From: JAFGGT01 sp036733165
GTDB taxonomy: Archaea; Methanobacteriota_B; Thermococci; Methanofastidiosales; NM3
DNA: 57,127 nucleotides
Direction of reading: 5' to 3'
NCBI GenBank assembly: GCA_036733165.1
Contig: DAINBB010000008.1
Location: 1 to 57,127 of the forward strand
Shown one piece after another: positions 1 to 7,721 of this stretch. The notes below the pieces were generated by a model. The model did no database searches. It was not told the origin of the DNA and saw only the letters and a list, made by a program, of their open reading frames with translations. Numbering within the stretch: the first letter of the stretch is position 1; every line of letters starts with the position of its first letter. The translations under genes were made by a program, and so were the position numbers.

Positions 1-30
1 TTTGGTGCACTTCACCATACTCAAGGTCAG

Positions 31-46
31 TTTATAAAACTTTCGG
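31..46 (-). promoter_or_regulatory. BRE/TATA promoter reading out of the left edge
   Basis: On the minus strand this reads CCGAAAGTTTTATAAA, a purine-rich BRE followed by a TATA box. It matches promoters elsewhere in this window (19811-19829, 31351-31370, 40321-40340). Transcription would start near base 8-10, so the gene it serves begins outside the window. The rest of bases 1-162 is AT-rich. T-runs on the minus strand (about 57-92) could terminate the PAP2 gene at 163-777. Confidence 0.5.
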
Positions 47-162
47 TAACTGAAAAAATCAAGTAAAAAAACGAGATTTAGAAAGAAAAAAATATAGTAA
101 TTGTACATAATATCTACAGATCCCAATATAATAGGGAAAAAAGACCATATATCATTGATCTA

Positions 163-777
163 TCATCTTTTTGTATTTCCAAAACATGATGAAAAGAACA
201 GACAGATCAGCATGAATGCCAAAAGGAACGAACCCACTATATCTGATAGATAATGCACCCTCAGATATGTTCTTGAAAAGGATACGATAGAAGGCAAGGA
301 AATGGCGAGGGCGAGAGCAACATTTCTTGACACATATCCGCGCCTGTAGGATATAAGCAACACCCCCCAATAGAAAACGAATGAGAGGCAGGCATGGCCG
401 CTCGGATAGGAATATGACGACAGGTATTGGGACGGAAATGGCGGACGGTCCCTGGCAAAGAGCACCTTGATTGCATTTACCAGCACGGATGATGATGCCA
501 TGGCGCCCAAGAGGATGGAATACTCCATGCGCTCCCGTCCCCTTGACATGACAAGCAGCGCAATGGCGATCGGATAAAGAAGGTATCCGGATCCAAGATG
601 TGTAAGGACCTTGAAGACCCCGACAATACTGGGGTCCTCCAATGACCTATTGACCCCCAACCACCACCCGTCTATCCCATCAACGTTGCCAATGATGACC
701 ATATAGGAGAATAATACGAACGACACCATGCAGATGAAAGGGACGGCAAGATGGCGATATCGGGAGGGAACTATCAT
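163..777 (-). CDS. PAP2 superfamily membrane phosphatase
   Basis: A 204-residue integral membrane protein with about six hydrophobic segments. All three PAP2 motifs are visible: KX6RP (KVLFARDRP, about residues 104-112), PSGH (about 125-128) and SRx5HxxxD (SRTYLRVHYLSD near 168-179). These residues form the histidine-phosphatase active site that dephosphorylates lipid or isoprenoid phosphates such as polyprenyl pyrophosphate carriers or phosphatidylglycerol phosphate. The gene is divergent from a second PAP2-like gene at 856 and shares its 78-bp upstream region. The substrate cannot be inferred from sequence. Family assignment is secure. Confidence 0.85.
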   Translation of the reverse strand: MIVPSRYRHLAVPFICMVSFVLFSYMVIIGNVDGIDGWWLGVNRSLEDPSIVGVFKVLTHLGSGYLLYPIAIALLVMSRGRERMEYSILLGAMASSSVLVNAIKVLFARDRPPFPSQYLSSYSYPSGHACLSFVFYWGVLLISYRRGYVSRNVALALAISLPSIVSFSRTYLRVHYLSDIVGSFLLAFMLICLFFSSCFGNTKR

Positions 778-824
778 GAAATGTAATAAGAGTACATATG
801 TGATAAATATTTTGAATTAATAAG

Positions 825-833
825 ATATAAATA
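825..833 (+). promoter_or_regulatory. TATA box of the 856 gene, probably leaderless
   Basis: ATATAAATA is centred about 27 bases before the GTG at 856, the spacing expected if transcription starts at the start codon. No Shine-Dalgarno sequence precedes that GTG, which fits a leaderless mRNA. Confidence 0.5.
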
Positions 834-855
834 ACTGAATGTTATAGTAATAAGA

Positions 856-1602
856 GTGGTCAACATAGAAAAATTCATTGTATCGGTAAAAAAACAGGCA
901 ATGTGCTTTTTCTCCGACAGAAGAAACATCTACATGTTGATCATGGTATTTCTAATTCCCATTATTTATGAAGGATTCAGGTTCACGCCGATAGAGGGCA
1001 TGATAGAACCTAACATACTCAATGACTATCCGACAAGGTGGTTGCAGGAGAAACTGGGCACAGATACGGTCTATGCATACTTCGCCTCCTACTACTACTT
1101 CATACCCCACCTGTTCATAATGGCCGGACTTGCCCCGATGTTCTTCTTTGCAAGAAGGATGCCCCCCTGGTTCTATCTCTTCATTGCAATAGTGATATTC
1201 ATGATAGACACCTCATTCTACTTCATCTATCCAGTGGCCCCGCCATGCAGGCTCAACTCCGAGTACATTGAGCCCATCAGGATAAATCTATTCCCATTCT
1301 CGGACTCCACGATCTCCGTGCATTACTCCGCATTGCCCTCCGGACACATCTTCATATCCATGATAGGGGTCCTGATATCCTATTTGGAGAGGTGGAAAAA
1401 GGTCTTGGTGGTGTACGCATTCAACACGGTCCTTATGAGCATGGTGGTGGTATATACTGGCGACCATTACGTTGAGGATACCATAGCGAGCACCGTACTG
1501 GTACTGGGCGTGTTCCTGATCTCGTTGGTGATGTTCAAAAGGATAGGGTGGATGAGGAGAATGGACGATGGCAGCTACATCTCAACGTCCAGAAAGGAAT
1601 AG
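856..1602 (+). CDS. PAP2-like membrane protein (inositolphosphotransferase/phosphatase type)
   Basis: A 248-residue multi-spanning protein with about six hydrophobic segments. It has the PAP2 C2 motif PSGH (about residue 167) and a C3-like HYVED (HxxxD, about 203-207). The C1 KX6RP motif is not evident. It resembles the PAP2_3 branch that contains inositol-phosphorylceramide synthase-like enzymes more than the classical phosphatase divergently encoded at 163-777. A membrane lipid headgroup transferase or phosphatase is likely. The start is a GTG that fits the TATA box at 825-833. The stop abuts the end of the convergent srp19 gene with no intergenic base. Confidence 0.75.
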   Translation: MVNIEKFIVSVKKQAMCFFSDRRNIYMLIMVFLIPIIYEGFRFTPIEGMIEPNILNDYPTRWLQEKLGTDTVYAYFASYYYFIPHLFIMAGLAPMFFFARRMPPWFYLFIAIVIFMIDTSFYFIYPVAPPCRLNSEYIEPIRINLFPFSDSTISVHYSALPSGHIFISMIGVLISYLERWKKVLVVYAFNTVLMSMVVVYTGDHYVEDTIASTVLVLGVFLISLVMFKRIGWMRRMDDGSYISTSRKE

Positions 1603-1911
1603 TTACTTGCCCTCCTTTTCCTTCCGTATCCGCCTGACCTCGTCCGCGAGCAGCTTGAGGGTCTTTATCTTCGGATACCTCTTATCTATCGTGAGCCTGC
1701 CGGAGGATGGGAATTCATCGAGAGAGGAACGGTCCTTCGGATATAGTTTTTCCTTCTCCCTCGTTGATTGAAGCCCGAGATTGTGGGCGGCCTTTGAGAG
1801 TTCCTTGAGGTCCGGCGATCGTAGCGAAAGGCCTTTTGACAGTTTCCTTCCCATCTTCCTTGACCTTGAGGAATCGATGTTCGCAGCCCATATCACCATA
1901 GTGTCGCCCAT
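1603..1911 (-). CDS. srp19: Signal recognition particle 19 kDa protein
   Basis: A 102-residue basic protein that matches archaeal SRP19: an N-terminal strand MVIWAANIDSSRSRKMGRKL, then LSLRSPDLKELSKAAHNLGL, with a lysine/arginine-rich tail. SRP19 binds the SRP RNA and promotes assembly of SRP54 on it for co-translational targeting. The start at 1911 is chosen because a GGTGAT ribosome binding site lies just before it. A second Met four residues on (1899) aligns better with short family members. It is the last gene of a leftward set with tyrS (4 bases upstream) and prs. Confidence 0.9.
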   Translation of the reverse strand: MGDTMVIWAANIDSSRSRKMGRKLSKGLSLRSPDLKELSKAAHNLGLQSTREKEKLYPKDRSSLDEFPSSGRLTIDKRYPKIKTLKLLADEVRRIRKEKEGK

Positions 1912-1915
1912 ATCA

Positions 1916-3022
1916 TCACCTTGTGATCTTGACTTCCCTTAGCTCTTCCACCATCTTGGAATACTTGGGTTTCTCGAACTTGTCCCGTGCTGGCTTGAGC
2001 ATGTCGACTATCTTTTCGGCAACGCCCTTCTTTAGGTCCATCGGGTGTAGGGCGCCTGATGCAAAGTCCCTGCAAAGAGATTCATAATCGGTATATGTGA
2101 CATCTCCCCCATACTTTTCCGGACGCAGTATCTCCACCTCAGACTCGCCATCCCTGTATATCAGGGTGTCGGCCCAGTCCAGGACAGGATTGAACTCAAC
2201 GTTCTTGGCAGGACAGAACGCCCTGTTCAGCTTGTCCCTGATCTCGTCCGGGGTGTCCTGGATGAACACGGCAGACTTTGGTACGGACTTGCTCATCTTC
2301 ATCTGGGACAGCAGTTCCTTGAGCTTGTCCTTCTCAACGGGCCATATGGGTGGCTGTGTGAGTCCAAGGAGCAGTTTGTGATGGATGGCCACAGGTTTCT
2401 CCAGCCCCATCTTTGGAGCGACCTCCCTGGCTATCACGTGCGCTTTCCTCTGGTCTATTCCGGAATGCGCCAGCGTGATGTCCTGGGCAAAGATGTCGGC
2501 GACCTGCATTGGGGGGTATATGAGCTGGGCGAAGTTCACGTCCTCCTGCTGCTGGCGGCCCATTATCGTTATTGACTTGCGTACCCGTGCAAGGGTGAGG
2601 TTCTTCGAAACGTTGATGACGGTCGACCAGTAGTTCGGCTTCTTTTCATAGATATCGGATCCCAGGATGTACTCTACCTTGTCGGAATCACCGCCCATGA
2701 CCTTTATCGAGACCGCCATCCCCTCCTTGAAGTATCCAAGGGCGATCCTCCTGATCGTCTCGATGTCGCCTCCCAGCTTGTTGTTTATCCAGGCATGCCA
2801 ATCGGCGAGGAATATCCTGCAATTGATACCTGCCTTCTGGAAGTCCGCTATCTTTGCGCCAGCCACAAGCCCGGTGCCCAGATGTATGAATCCGGATATC
2901 TCAAAGCCAATATAGTGCTCTATGGTCCTTCCTTCATCAAAAAAGGTCTTTAGGTCTTTCTTTACAAGTAATTCTTCAGTAGGTGGCCTAAGAACTAGGT
3001 CCAATTTCTCGCTCGTGTCCAT
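1916..3022 (-). CDS. tyrS: Tyrosyl-tRNA synthetase
   Basis: A class I aminoacyl-tRNA synthetase of 368 residues, archaeal/eukaryal TyrRS type, charging tRNA-Tyr. It has the HIGH-equivalent HLGTG at about residue 47, the Tyr-binding YIGFE segment just before it, a QxxD-type IDQRK region near 190, and an intact KMSKS at about 242-246. The reading frame extends 13 codons further upstream, but that would overlap prs; the ATG at 3022 starts one base after the prs stop and is preceded by GTGGTAG. Transcribed with prs upstream and srp19 downstream. Confidence 0.95.
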   Translation of the reverse strand: MDTSEKLDLVLRPPTEELLVKKDLKTFFDEGRTIEHYIGFEISGFIHLGTGLVAGAKIADFQKAGINCRIFLADWHAWINNKLGGDIETIRRIALGYFKEGMAVSIKVMGGDSDKVEYILGSDIYEKKPNYWSTVINVSKNLTLARVRKSITIMGRQQQEDVNFAQLIYPPMQVADIFAQDITLAHSGIDQRKAHVIAREVAPKMGLEKPVAIHHKLLLGLTQPPIWPVEKDKLKELLSQMKMSKSVPKSAVFIQDTPDEIRDKLNRAFCPAKNVEFNPVLDWADTLIYRDGESEVEILRPEKYGGDVTYTDYESLCRDFASGALHPMDLKKGVAEKIVDMLKPARDKFEKPKYSKMVEELREVKITR

Positions 3023-3023
3023 G

Positions 3024-3914
3024 CTACCACTTTTTAATTGCTCTTGCGATAACGCTCTCAACCTCTATTTTCGAAAAGGGATTCACTATCGTGTCAGATG
3101 TAATGATGTCCAGATTGTACTTTGAAAGCCTTTCAATGGCATTTCCCGAAAATATCCCATGCATCGCTATGACATATATGTATCTGGGATTTGACTCGTT
3201 CAGTATCTTGACTGCATTCTCCACGGTCTGTCCGGTGGATATGATGTCATCCAATATTATTACATCCCTGCCGGAAAGATTGGGCACATCGCCGCTCATC
3301 CTCACCTCTCCGGTATAGACATCCCTGCGCTTTTCAAATATCGTGAAGTCCGTATCGATCCTCTCTGCTATCTGGTCGACCCATTTGGTGCTTTCCTCAT
3401 CAGGGCCAACGATGAAAGGACGATTGAGTTTTAGTTCATTGATATGGTTCATTATTGGGTCAATGGCACTTAGATTGACAATCCTCATATTCTTGGAATC
3501 CAATATGCCACTTAACCTTGAGATATGAGCCATCAATGTGTATAATCTTGAAACCCCCGCGCTGGAGAACATCTCTAACACATACTTCAAAGAGAAAGGT
3601 TCCCCCAGCCTGAAGCTTTTGTCCTGTCTTCCGTAGGGCAGATATGGCATGACGATCTCGAAATGGTCGACACCCATGTCCTTGAGAAGATTTATCATGA
3701 AGTAGTACTCTAGCAGGTACCTGTTTGGGAAGAAACAATCATAGTTCAAACGGTTGAACAGGAATACCCTCTCATAACCTTCAACCTCCTCTGTAATCCT
3801 TGGGCATACCTCGCCGTCGGGAAACACTCGCATTTCCAAAGGGACGTAATCTATGCCCATCTTTTCTGCCAAACCAGTTATTACTTCAGATTTCGGCCCC
3901 ATTATCGCTCTCAT
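3024..3914 (-). CDS. prs: Ribose-phosphate pyrophosphokinase (PRPP synthetase)
   Basis: A 296-residue enzyme making PRPP from ribose-5-phosphate and ATP for nucleotide, His, Trp and NAD synthesis. The C-terminal type I phosphoribosyltransferase motif VIILDDIISTGQT is at residues 218-230. The N-terminal domain has FPDGE (31-35), and the flexible-loop region KRRDVYTGEVR lies at about 195-205. It heads the prs-tyrS-srp19 set. A TATA-like TTTATAAATT about 25 bases upstream on the minus strand fits a leaderless start at 3914. Confidence 0.93.
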   Translation of the reverse strand: MRAIMGPKSEVITGLAEKMGIDYVPLEMRVFPDGEVCPRITEEVEGYERVFLFNRLNYDCFFPNRYLLEYYFMINLLKDMGVDHFEIVMPYLPYGRQDKSFRLGEPFSLKYVLEMFSSAGVSRLYTLMAHISRLSGILDSKNMRIVNLSAIDPIMNHINELKLNRPFIVGPDEESTKWVDQIAERIDTDFTIFEKRRDVYTGEVRMSGDVPNLSGRDVIILDDIISTGQTVENAVKILNESNPRYIYVIAMHGIFSGNAIERLSKYNLDIITSDTIVNPFSKIEVESVIARAIKKW

Positions 3915-3976
3915 TAGAAAAAGGATATATAATCAAATTTATAAAATTTCCTATATAATATTGAGACAAAAACTAT

Positions 3977-4336
3977 TCAAAGCAACTTCAATTCGCCTGT
4001 TATCCTGTCCAATACGTCCTCCGGCGCGGGCCCTATCCCCACGACTGTGATCGTTCCGGGGGGAATTTCAGTCAGTCCGGCATCCCTGATGGCACAGCAT
4101 GGAAGCCCCCTTTCCTTGGCCATCAGATAATATTTGAACATCTCTTGCCTGTTATCGACCTCAAGGACCACCTTTTTTTGTCCTTCATTGATCCAGTCCT
4201 CGAGCCAGTCGTTGTGATCATGCCCGCATGCGTCGGAACATGTCACCGCCGCATGTGCGACCTGCACCGCCAGTTTTCCCTTGGACAATTTAAGGTCCTT
4301 CCTTGATAGAATGACCATCTTGTAATCGAAATGCAA
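3977..4336 (-). CDS. pth2: Peptidyl-tRNA hydrolase, archaeal Pth2 type
   Basis: Pth2 releases peptidyl-tRNA that drops off ribosomes. The signature is clear: KMVILSRKDLKLSKGKLAVQVAHAAV, then the conserved DAGLTEIPPGT and VVGIGPAP segments. Start choice is uncertain. A TTG at 4336 sits directly after the stop of the upstream gene (4338) and is preceded by GGTGAG at good spacing. A GTG at 4345 (8-base overlap) and an internal ATG at 4318 are alternatives. The overlap with the YhaM-like gene suggests coupled translation. Confidence 0.9.
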   Translation of the reverse strand: MHFDYKMVILSRKDLKLSKGKLAVQVAHAAVTCSDACGHDHNDWLEDWINEGQKKVVLEVDNRQEMFKYYLMAKERGLPCCAIRDAGLTEIPPGTITVVGIGPAPEDVLDRITGELKLL

Positions 4337-4337
4337 T

Positions 4338-5315
4338 TCACTCACCCAGATAGAAGAATCTCTCCATCTTTCTCGAATATCCGCTCCATATGTCATTGGA
4401 GCTTTCGCCCATCTCCTTTCTCAGTTTAATAAACTCGCTGGTCTGTGAGTCCATCAGGTCTGCATGGTACAGTATGCAGGCCTCATCTATCAGGGGGACC
4501 ACGGGAGATCCCCATTCTTTCTTCCCATGGTGGGAGAGCAGCATGTGCAACAGGCGCCTTGAGACCTCTTTGGGAAAGTTGTCCATCGCTTCCATGCGTT
4601 TCCTGACAGTGTAATACCCTATGACAACATGATCGTACAAACCCCCTTCGGGCGTCACGTTGATCAAGCAATCGACAGAATAGCAGTCCATCTTTCCTAC
4701 ATCGTGGAGCAATGCGCCTGCAAGCAGGAGCTCCCTGTCCACAGAGGGATACAGCCTTGCCATGGTCCGGCAGATTACCAGGACCGAATATGTATGGTCT
4801 ATCAGCCCACCGATATAGTTATGATGATGGGATTTTGCACATGGCGCCGTTTTGAATTCATGTTCGAAGGCGGTATCATTAAAAAACGAGCTCAACAACG
4901 CCTTCAGATCGGCATTGGCGAAGTTGTTTATCAGCGACCTCATCTGGGAATACATGTCGTCAACATCGCTTTCCGATGTCGCTATGAAGTGGGATGTGTC
5001 GTACTCCTCCAACAGTTCTACACCCCGCCTCTCGAACAGGACCTGGAGGTGTCCGTTATAGAAGACCACGTTTCCGCGCAAACGCACCACATCCCCGATG
5101 TCGAACATCCCCGCGACAGATTGGGCCTCCTCCCAGCATTTGCCCCATATTTCGCCTGTCTTGTCCTTGAGTTTCACCTGAAGGTACTTTCCTGGTTTGG
5201 ACTTGAATTCCAAAAGGTCCTTCTCAGTTACAACGAAACATGTATCTATTGCCATGCCCTCCTCAAGGTCAGAGACAAAGAGCTTATCGTCCATGGGATA
5301 AGATATGTGGAGCAT
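4338..5315 (-). CDS. YhaM-like 3'-5' exoribonuclease (OB fold + HD domain)
   Basis: A 325-residue protein with an N-terminal OB-fold nucleic-acid-binding domain (about 12-105, with LQVKLKDKTGEIWGKCW) and an HD phosphohydrolase domain (about 160-310). Visible metal ligands are H174 in GGLIDH, H204-D205 in LLHDVGK, the HH of LLSHHG and the D of YHADLMD. This order matches the YhaM family, which in Bacillus degrades RNA 3' to 5'. It overlaps pth2 and lies near tiaS, in an RNA-processing context. An internal Met eight residues on (5294) is an alternative start. The substrate in archaea is not established. Confidence 0.82.
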   Translation of the reverse strand: MLHISYPMDDKLFVSDLEEGMAIDTCFVVTEKDLLEFKSKPGKYLQVKLKDKTGEIWGKCWEEAQSVAGMFDIGDVVRLRGNVVFYNGHLQVLFERRGVELLEEYDTSHFIATSESDVDDMYSQMRSLINNFANADLKALLSSFFNDTAFEHEFKTAPCAKSHHHNYIGGLIDHTYSVLVICRTMARLYPSVDRELLLAGALLHDVGKMDCYSVDCLINVTPEGGLYDHVVIGYYTVRKRMEAMDNFPKEVSRRLLHMLLSHHGKKEWGSPVVPLIDEACILYHADLMDSQTSEFIKLRKEMGESSNDIWSGYSRKMERFFYLGE

Positions 5316-5343
5316 TATTTAAATAATTTGGATGACAGACCCG

Positions 5344-6573
5344 CTAAAATTGTGAGATGGGCTTTGAGAGATGTCTCCTGGCGATGACTGGGACCTCGTA
5401 AAGGCCTCTGTTCAGGTCCCTTTCCACCATTCTTCTCTCAATGCTCCGAAGCGGGGCCTTTCTCCCGCATAGCTTGCATCTATATCCCTTGTCCTTTCCT
5501 ACAGATTGCATCTTCCTTCCACAACATGTGGGAACGACATTCTCATATTTTCTGACGGGCCTGTGCACCAAAAGCTTCTCTAGATTCAGGGTAAGTCCAA
5601 AATCAGTGCCTTTTACGCCCCCCCACACCTCTATCTGGTCCCCAAGAACGAGCTTTGCAACAACATTCCTAAACTCCTTGGTAGGTTCGTAGGCGGCCAC
5701 GATGATATCGGCCGTGCCATCCGACATCTTGAAGAAAAGATGACCCTTATGCTCATAGTGTGGTGCAACTGTCACCTCGCCAAAGGCCCTTATGGACATG
5801 TATTCCTTAACTTCCGAGAGCGCCATTTTCACGATATGGGCATCGGTGGCCTGATTGGTCCTAAAGATCTGGGACTTGAAAATGGGTTCTGAAACAACCA
5901 TCTTGGAGGCCTCCTCAAGCATCTCACGATCATTTCCCCTGATACCGTAAAGCACCGGGCAGGGCGAGTTCGGGGCTATCGCCAGATACCTGTTATTCCA
6001 GTCATAGCTGTCAAAGATGGCAGGATAGAATCGCCTGTCCATGTCCTTAACGCTCGACTCTTCGACATATCTGGGCGTTCCAATGTTTTCCGGCATCCGG
6101 TATGCGATGAGCTCGTAGGTATGATCGGAAAGGTCTGCGCCTATCGAAGCCAGAGCACCTATCAGGCCCCGTCCATTTCCCAAGGCCATACTCCAGGCCC
6201 CCATGTCTGCGATTATGCCCCTGGCCTCAGAGATATCGATGTGCTCGTGCAAGGCCTTTTGATAAAAGTCACCTAACACATCGTTGGGCCCATCTTCAAC
6301 GATGACAACGCCTGGGTTCGTGTTCGGACCTTCCATTCTGTACTCCAGCAACAGGTCCCGTATCTTATTTGATATCTTGTCAAAATCACCTTCTATCTCA
6401 AATGACAGGGCCCCATTGCCCCTTGTCTTGTAAGGTATGTTAGGATTGAGCCTGACAAGCCTAGGAAGGTCAATTACCGAGCAGCTGGGACTTAGTTCAT
6501 CGATTACCATCTTGCACAGGAAGGTGGTGCACATCCCGCTTGTCGAATCCGTGTCGTCCATGCCCACTAACAT
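5344..6573 (-). CDS. tiaS: tRNA(Ile2) 2-agmatinylcytidine synthetase TiaS
   Basis: Archaeal enzyme that attaches agmatine to C34 of the tRNA-Ile CAU anticodon so that it reads AUA; ATA codons are common in this window. The N-terminus GMDDTDS (4-10) is the kinase-type domain signature. A ferredoxin-like middle follows, then an OB fold (about 255-340) and a C-terminal zinc ribbon with CC at 350-351 and CKLC at 366-369. The 409-residue length is usual. The start is set by GMDDTDS directly behind it. It is divergent from the regulator at 6612 with only 38 bases between, so both promoters must overlap the neighbouring gene or be leaderless. Confidence 0.93.
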   Translation of the reverse strand: MLVGMDDTDSTSGMCTTFLCKMVIDELSPSCSVIDLPRLVRLNPNIPYKTRGNGALSFEIEGDFDKISNKIRDLLLEYRMEGPNTNPGVVIVEDGPNDVLGDFYQKALHEHIDISEARGIIADMGAWSMALGNGRGLIGALASIGADLSDHTYELIAYRMPENIGTPRYVEESSVKDMDRRFYPAIFDSYDWNNRYLAIAPNSPCPVLYGIRGNDREMLEEASKMVVSEPIFKSQIFRTNQATDAHIVKMALSEVKEYMSIRAFGEVTVAPHYEHKGHLFFKMSDGTADIIVAAYEPTKEFRNVVAKLVLGDQIEVWGGVKGTDFGLTLNLEKLLVHRPVRKYENVVPTCCGRKMQSVGKDKGYRCKLCGRKAPLRSIERRMVERDLNRGLYEVPVIARRHLSKPISQF

Positions 6574-6611
6574 GGAAATGTTTTTTAATCGGTTCTTTTT
6601 TAACTGTTACT

Positions 6612-7589
6612 ATGGGGCAGGAGAAGTCCATAATCCTCAATGAGACAAAAAAAATATTCAAAATGGCAGGTTTCGACACATCCATATGTGACCTCAGATG
6701 CTGTTTTGACATAGTTGCGAAGGGCAAATCCATGACATTCTTGATAATAGTGGCCCCAAATATCGACTCCATTCCCAACGACTATATAAGCTCAATGAAA
6801 TGCCTTTGCTATTATTTCAGGTCCCATCCATTGATAATAGGAAGCAGGACGAAGAACATGGAACTGTTGGAGGGTGTCGTGTATACTCGGGATGACATAC
6901 CTGCCCTAAGCATTGGCACGCTGGAACAGCTGATCGTCGAAAATGCCCCGCCATTGGTCTATTCTGACAGGGGCGGCATATATGTGAAGATAGACGGAGA
7001 GCTGCTAAAGAAGATGAGGGAGAACATGGGCACATCGATAAGCGAGTTCTCCAAGGAGATAGGCATATCCAAGAGCACGCTCTATGACTATGAACATTCC
7101 AAGAGGGGCGTGGAGCTAAGCACGGCCCTCAGGATAGAGGAGTTCATCGACTATCCACTTATCAAGCCAGTGGACATCATAAATCAGCTGATAGAGAAGA
7201 GGACCTCCATCGATGAAAAACCAAAATCCGAGTTCGAGAGGTATGTGTTCAACATCTTTGACGACCTGGGTTTCAAGGTCCACCCGACAAACAAGACCCC
7301 ATTCGATGCCGTTGTTAAAGGGGGCACAGGGAAGAGGGACATGGTGATGTTGACGGGTGTGAGCGACCTCGACACAAAGAATCTAAAGAGAAGGGTTATG
7401 ATACTCCATGACGTCTCGAGGATCCTTGACAGGGACGCATTTTTTGTCATCAACTCAAAGACAACGTCCAAGGCGATAGAAGGGCTTCCAATAGTGTTGG
7501 TCAACGAAATCAAGAGACTGCCTGACAGCGATACCGTGCTCGAGATTCTTGATCAGAGAAAACGAGAATGCGACGAAGAAATAGATTAA
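6612..7589 (+). CDS. COG1395-type archaeal transcriptional regulator
   Basis: A 325-residue protein. The first 120 residues form an alpha/beta domain related to restriction-endonuclease/Holliday-resolvase folds in this family. A Cro/C1-type helix-turn-helix follows (about 132-170, SEFSKEIGISKSTLYDYEHSKRG), then a C-terminal alpha/beta domain. This matches the euryarchaeal predicted regulators of COG1395, whose targets are unknown. The reading frame continues upstream into tiaS; the ATG at 6612 is chosen because it clears tiaS and gives MGQEKSIILNETKKIF. Being divergent from tiaS, it could control it, but that is only positional inference. Confidence 0.8.
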   Translation: MGQEKSIILNETKKIFKMAGFDTSICDLRCCFDIVAKGKSMTFLIIVAPNIDSIPNDYISSMKCLCYYFRSHPLIIGSRTKNMELLEGVVYTRDDIPALSIGTLEQLIVENAPPLVYSDRGGIYVKIDGELLKKMRENMGTSISEFSKEIGISKSTLYDYEHSKRGVELSTALRIEEFIDYPLIKPVDIINQLIEKRTSIDEKPKSEFERYVFNIFDDLGFKVHPTNKTPFDAVVKGGTGKRDMVMLTGVSDLDTKNLKRRVMILHDVSRILDRDAFFVINSKTTSKAIEGLPIVLVNEIKRLPDSDTVLEILDQRKRECDEEID

Positions 7590-7721
7590 CTTTTCGTGCA
7601 TTTACTAAGCGTTAAAACAAAAAACTTTTTATATCTGAACTTATCCCATTTTTCTTGAACCCAAAGGTGGGTGTGTGTTACAACAGGTTTAGAACAATAC
7701 ACAAATCAAGGAGAAGTTAGT

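Noticed and set aside
1..18. Start of a minus-strand gene at base 18 (six codons, MVKCTK)
   Set aside because: The TATA at 31-38 is only about 17 bases away, so this ATG would lie upstream of the expected transcription start; the true start is probably outside the window.
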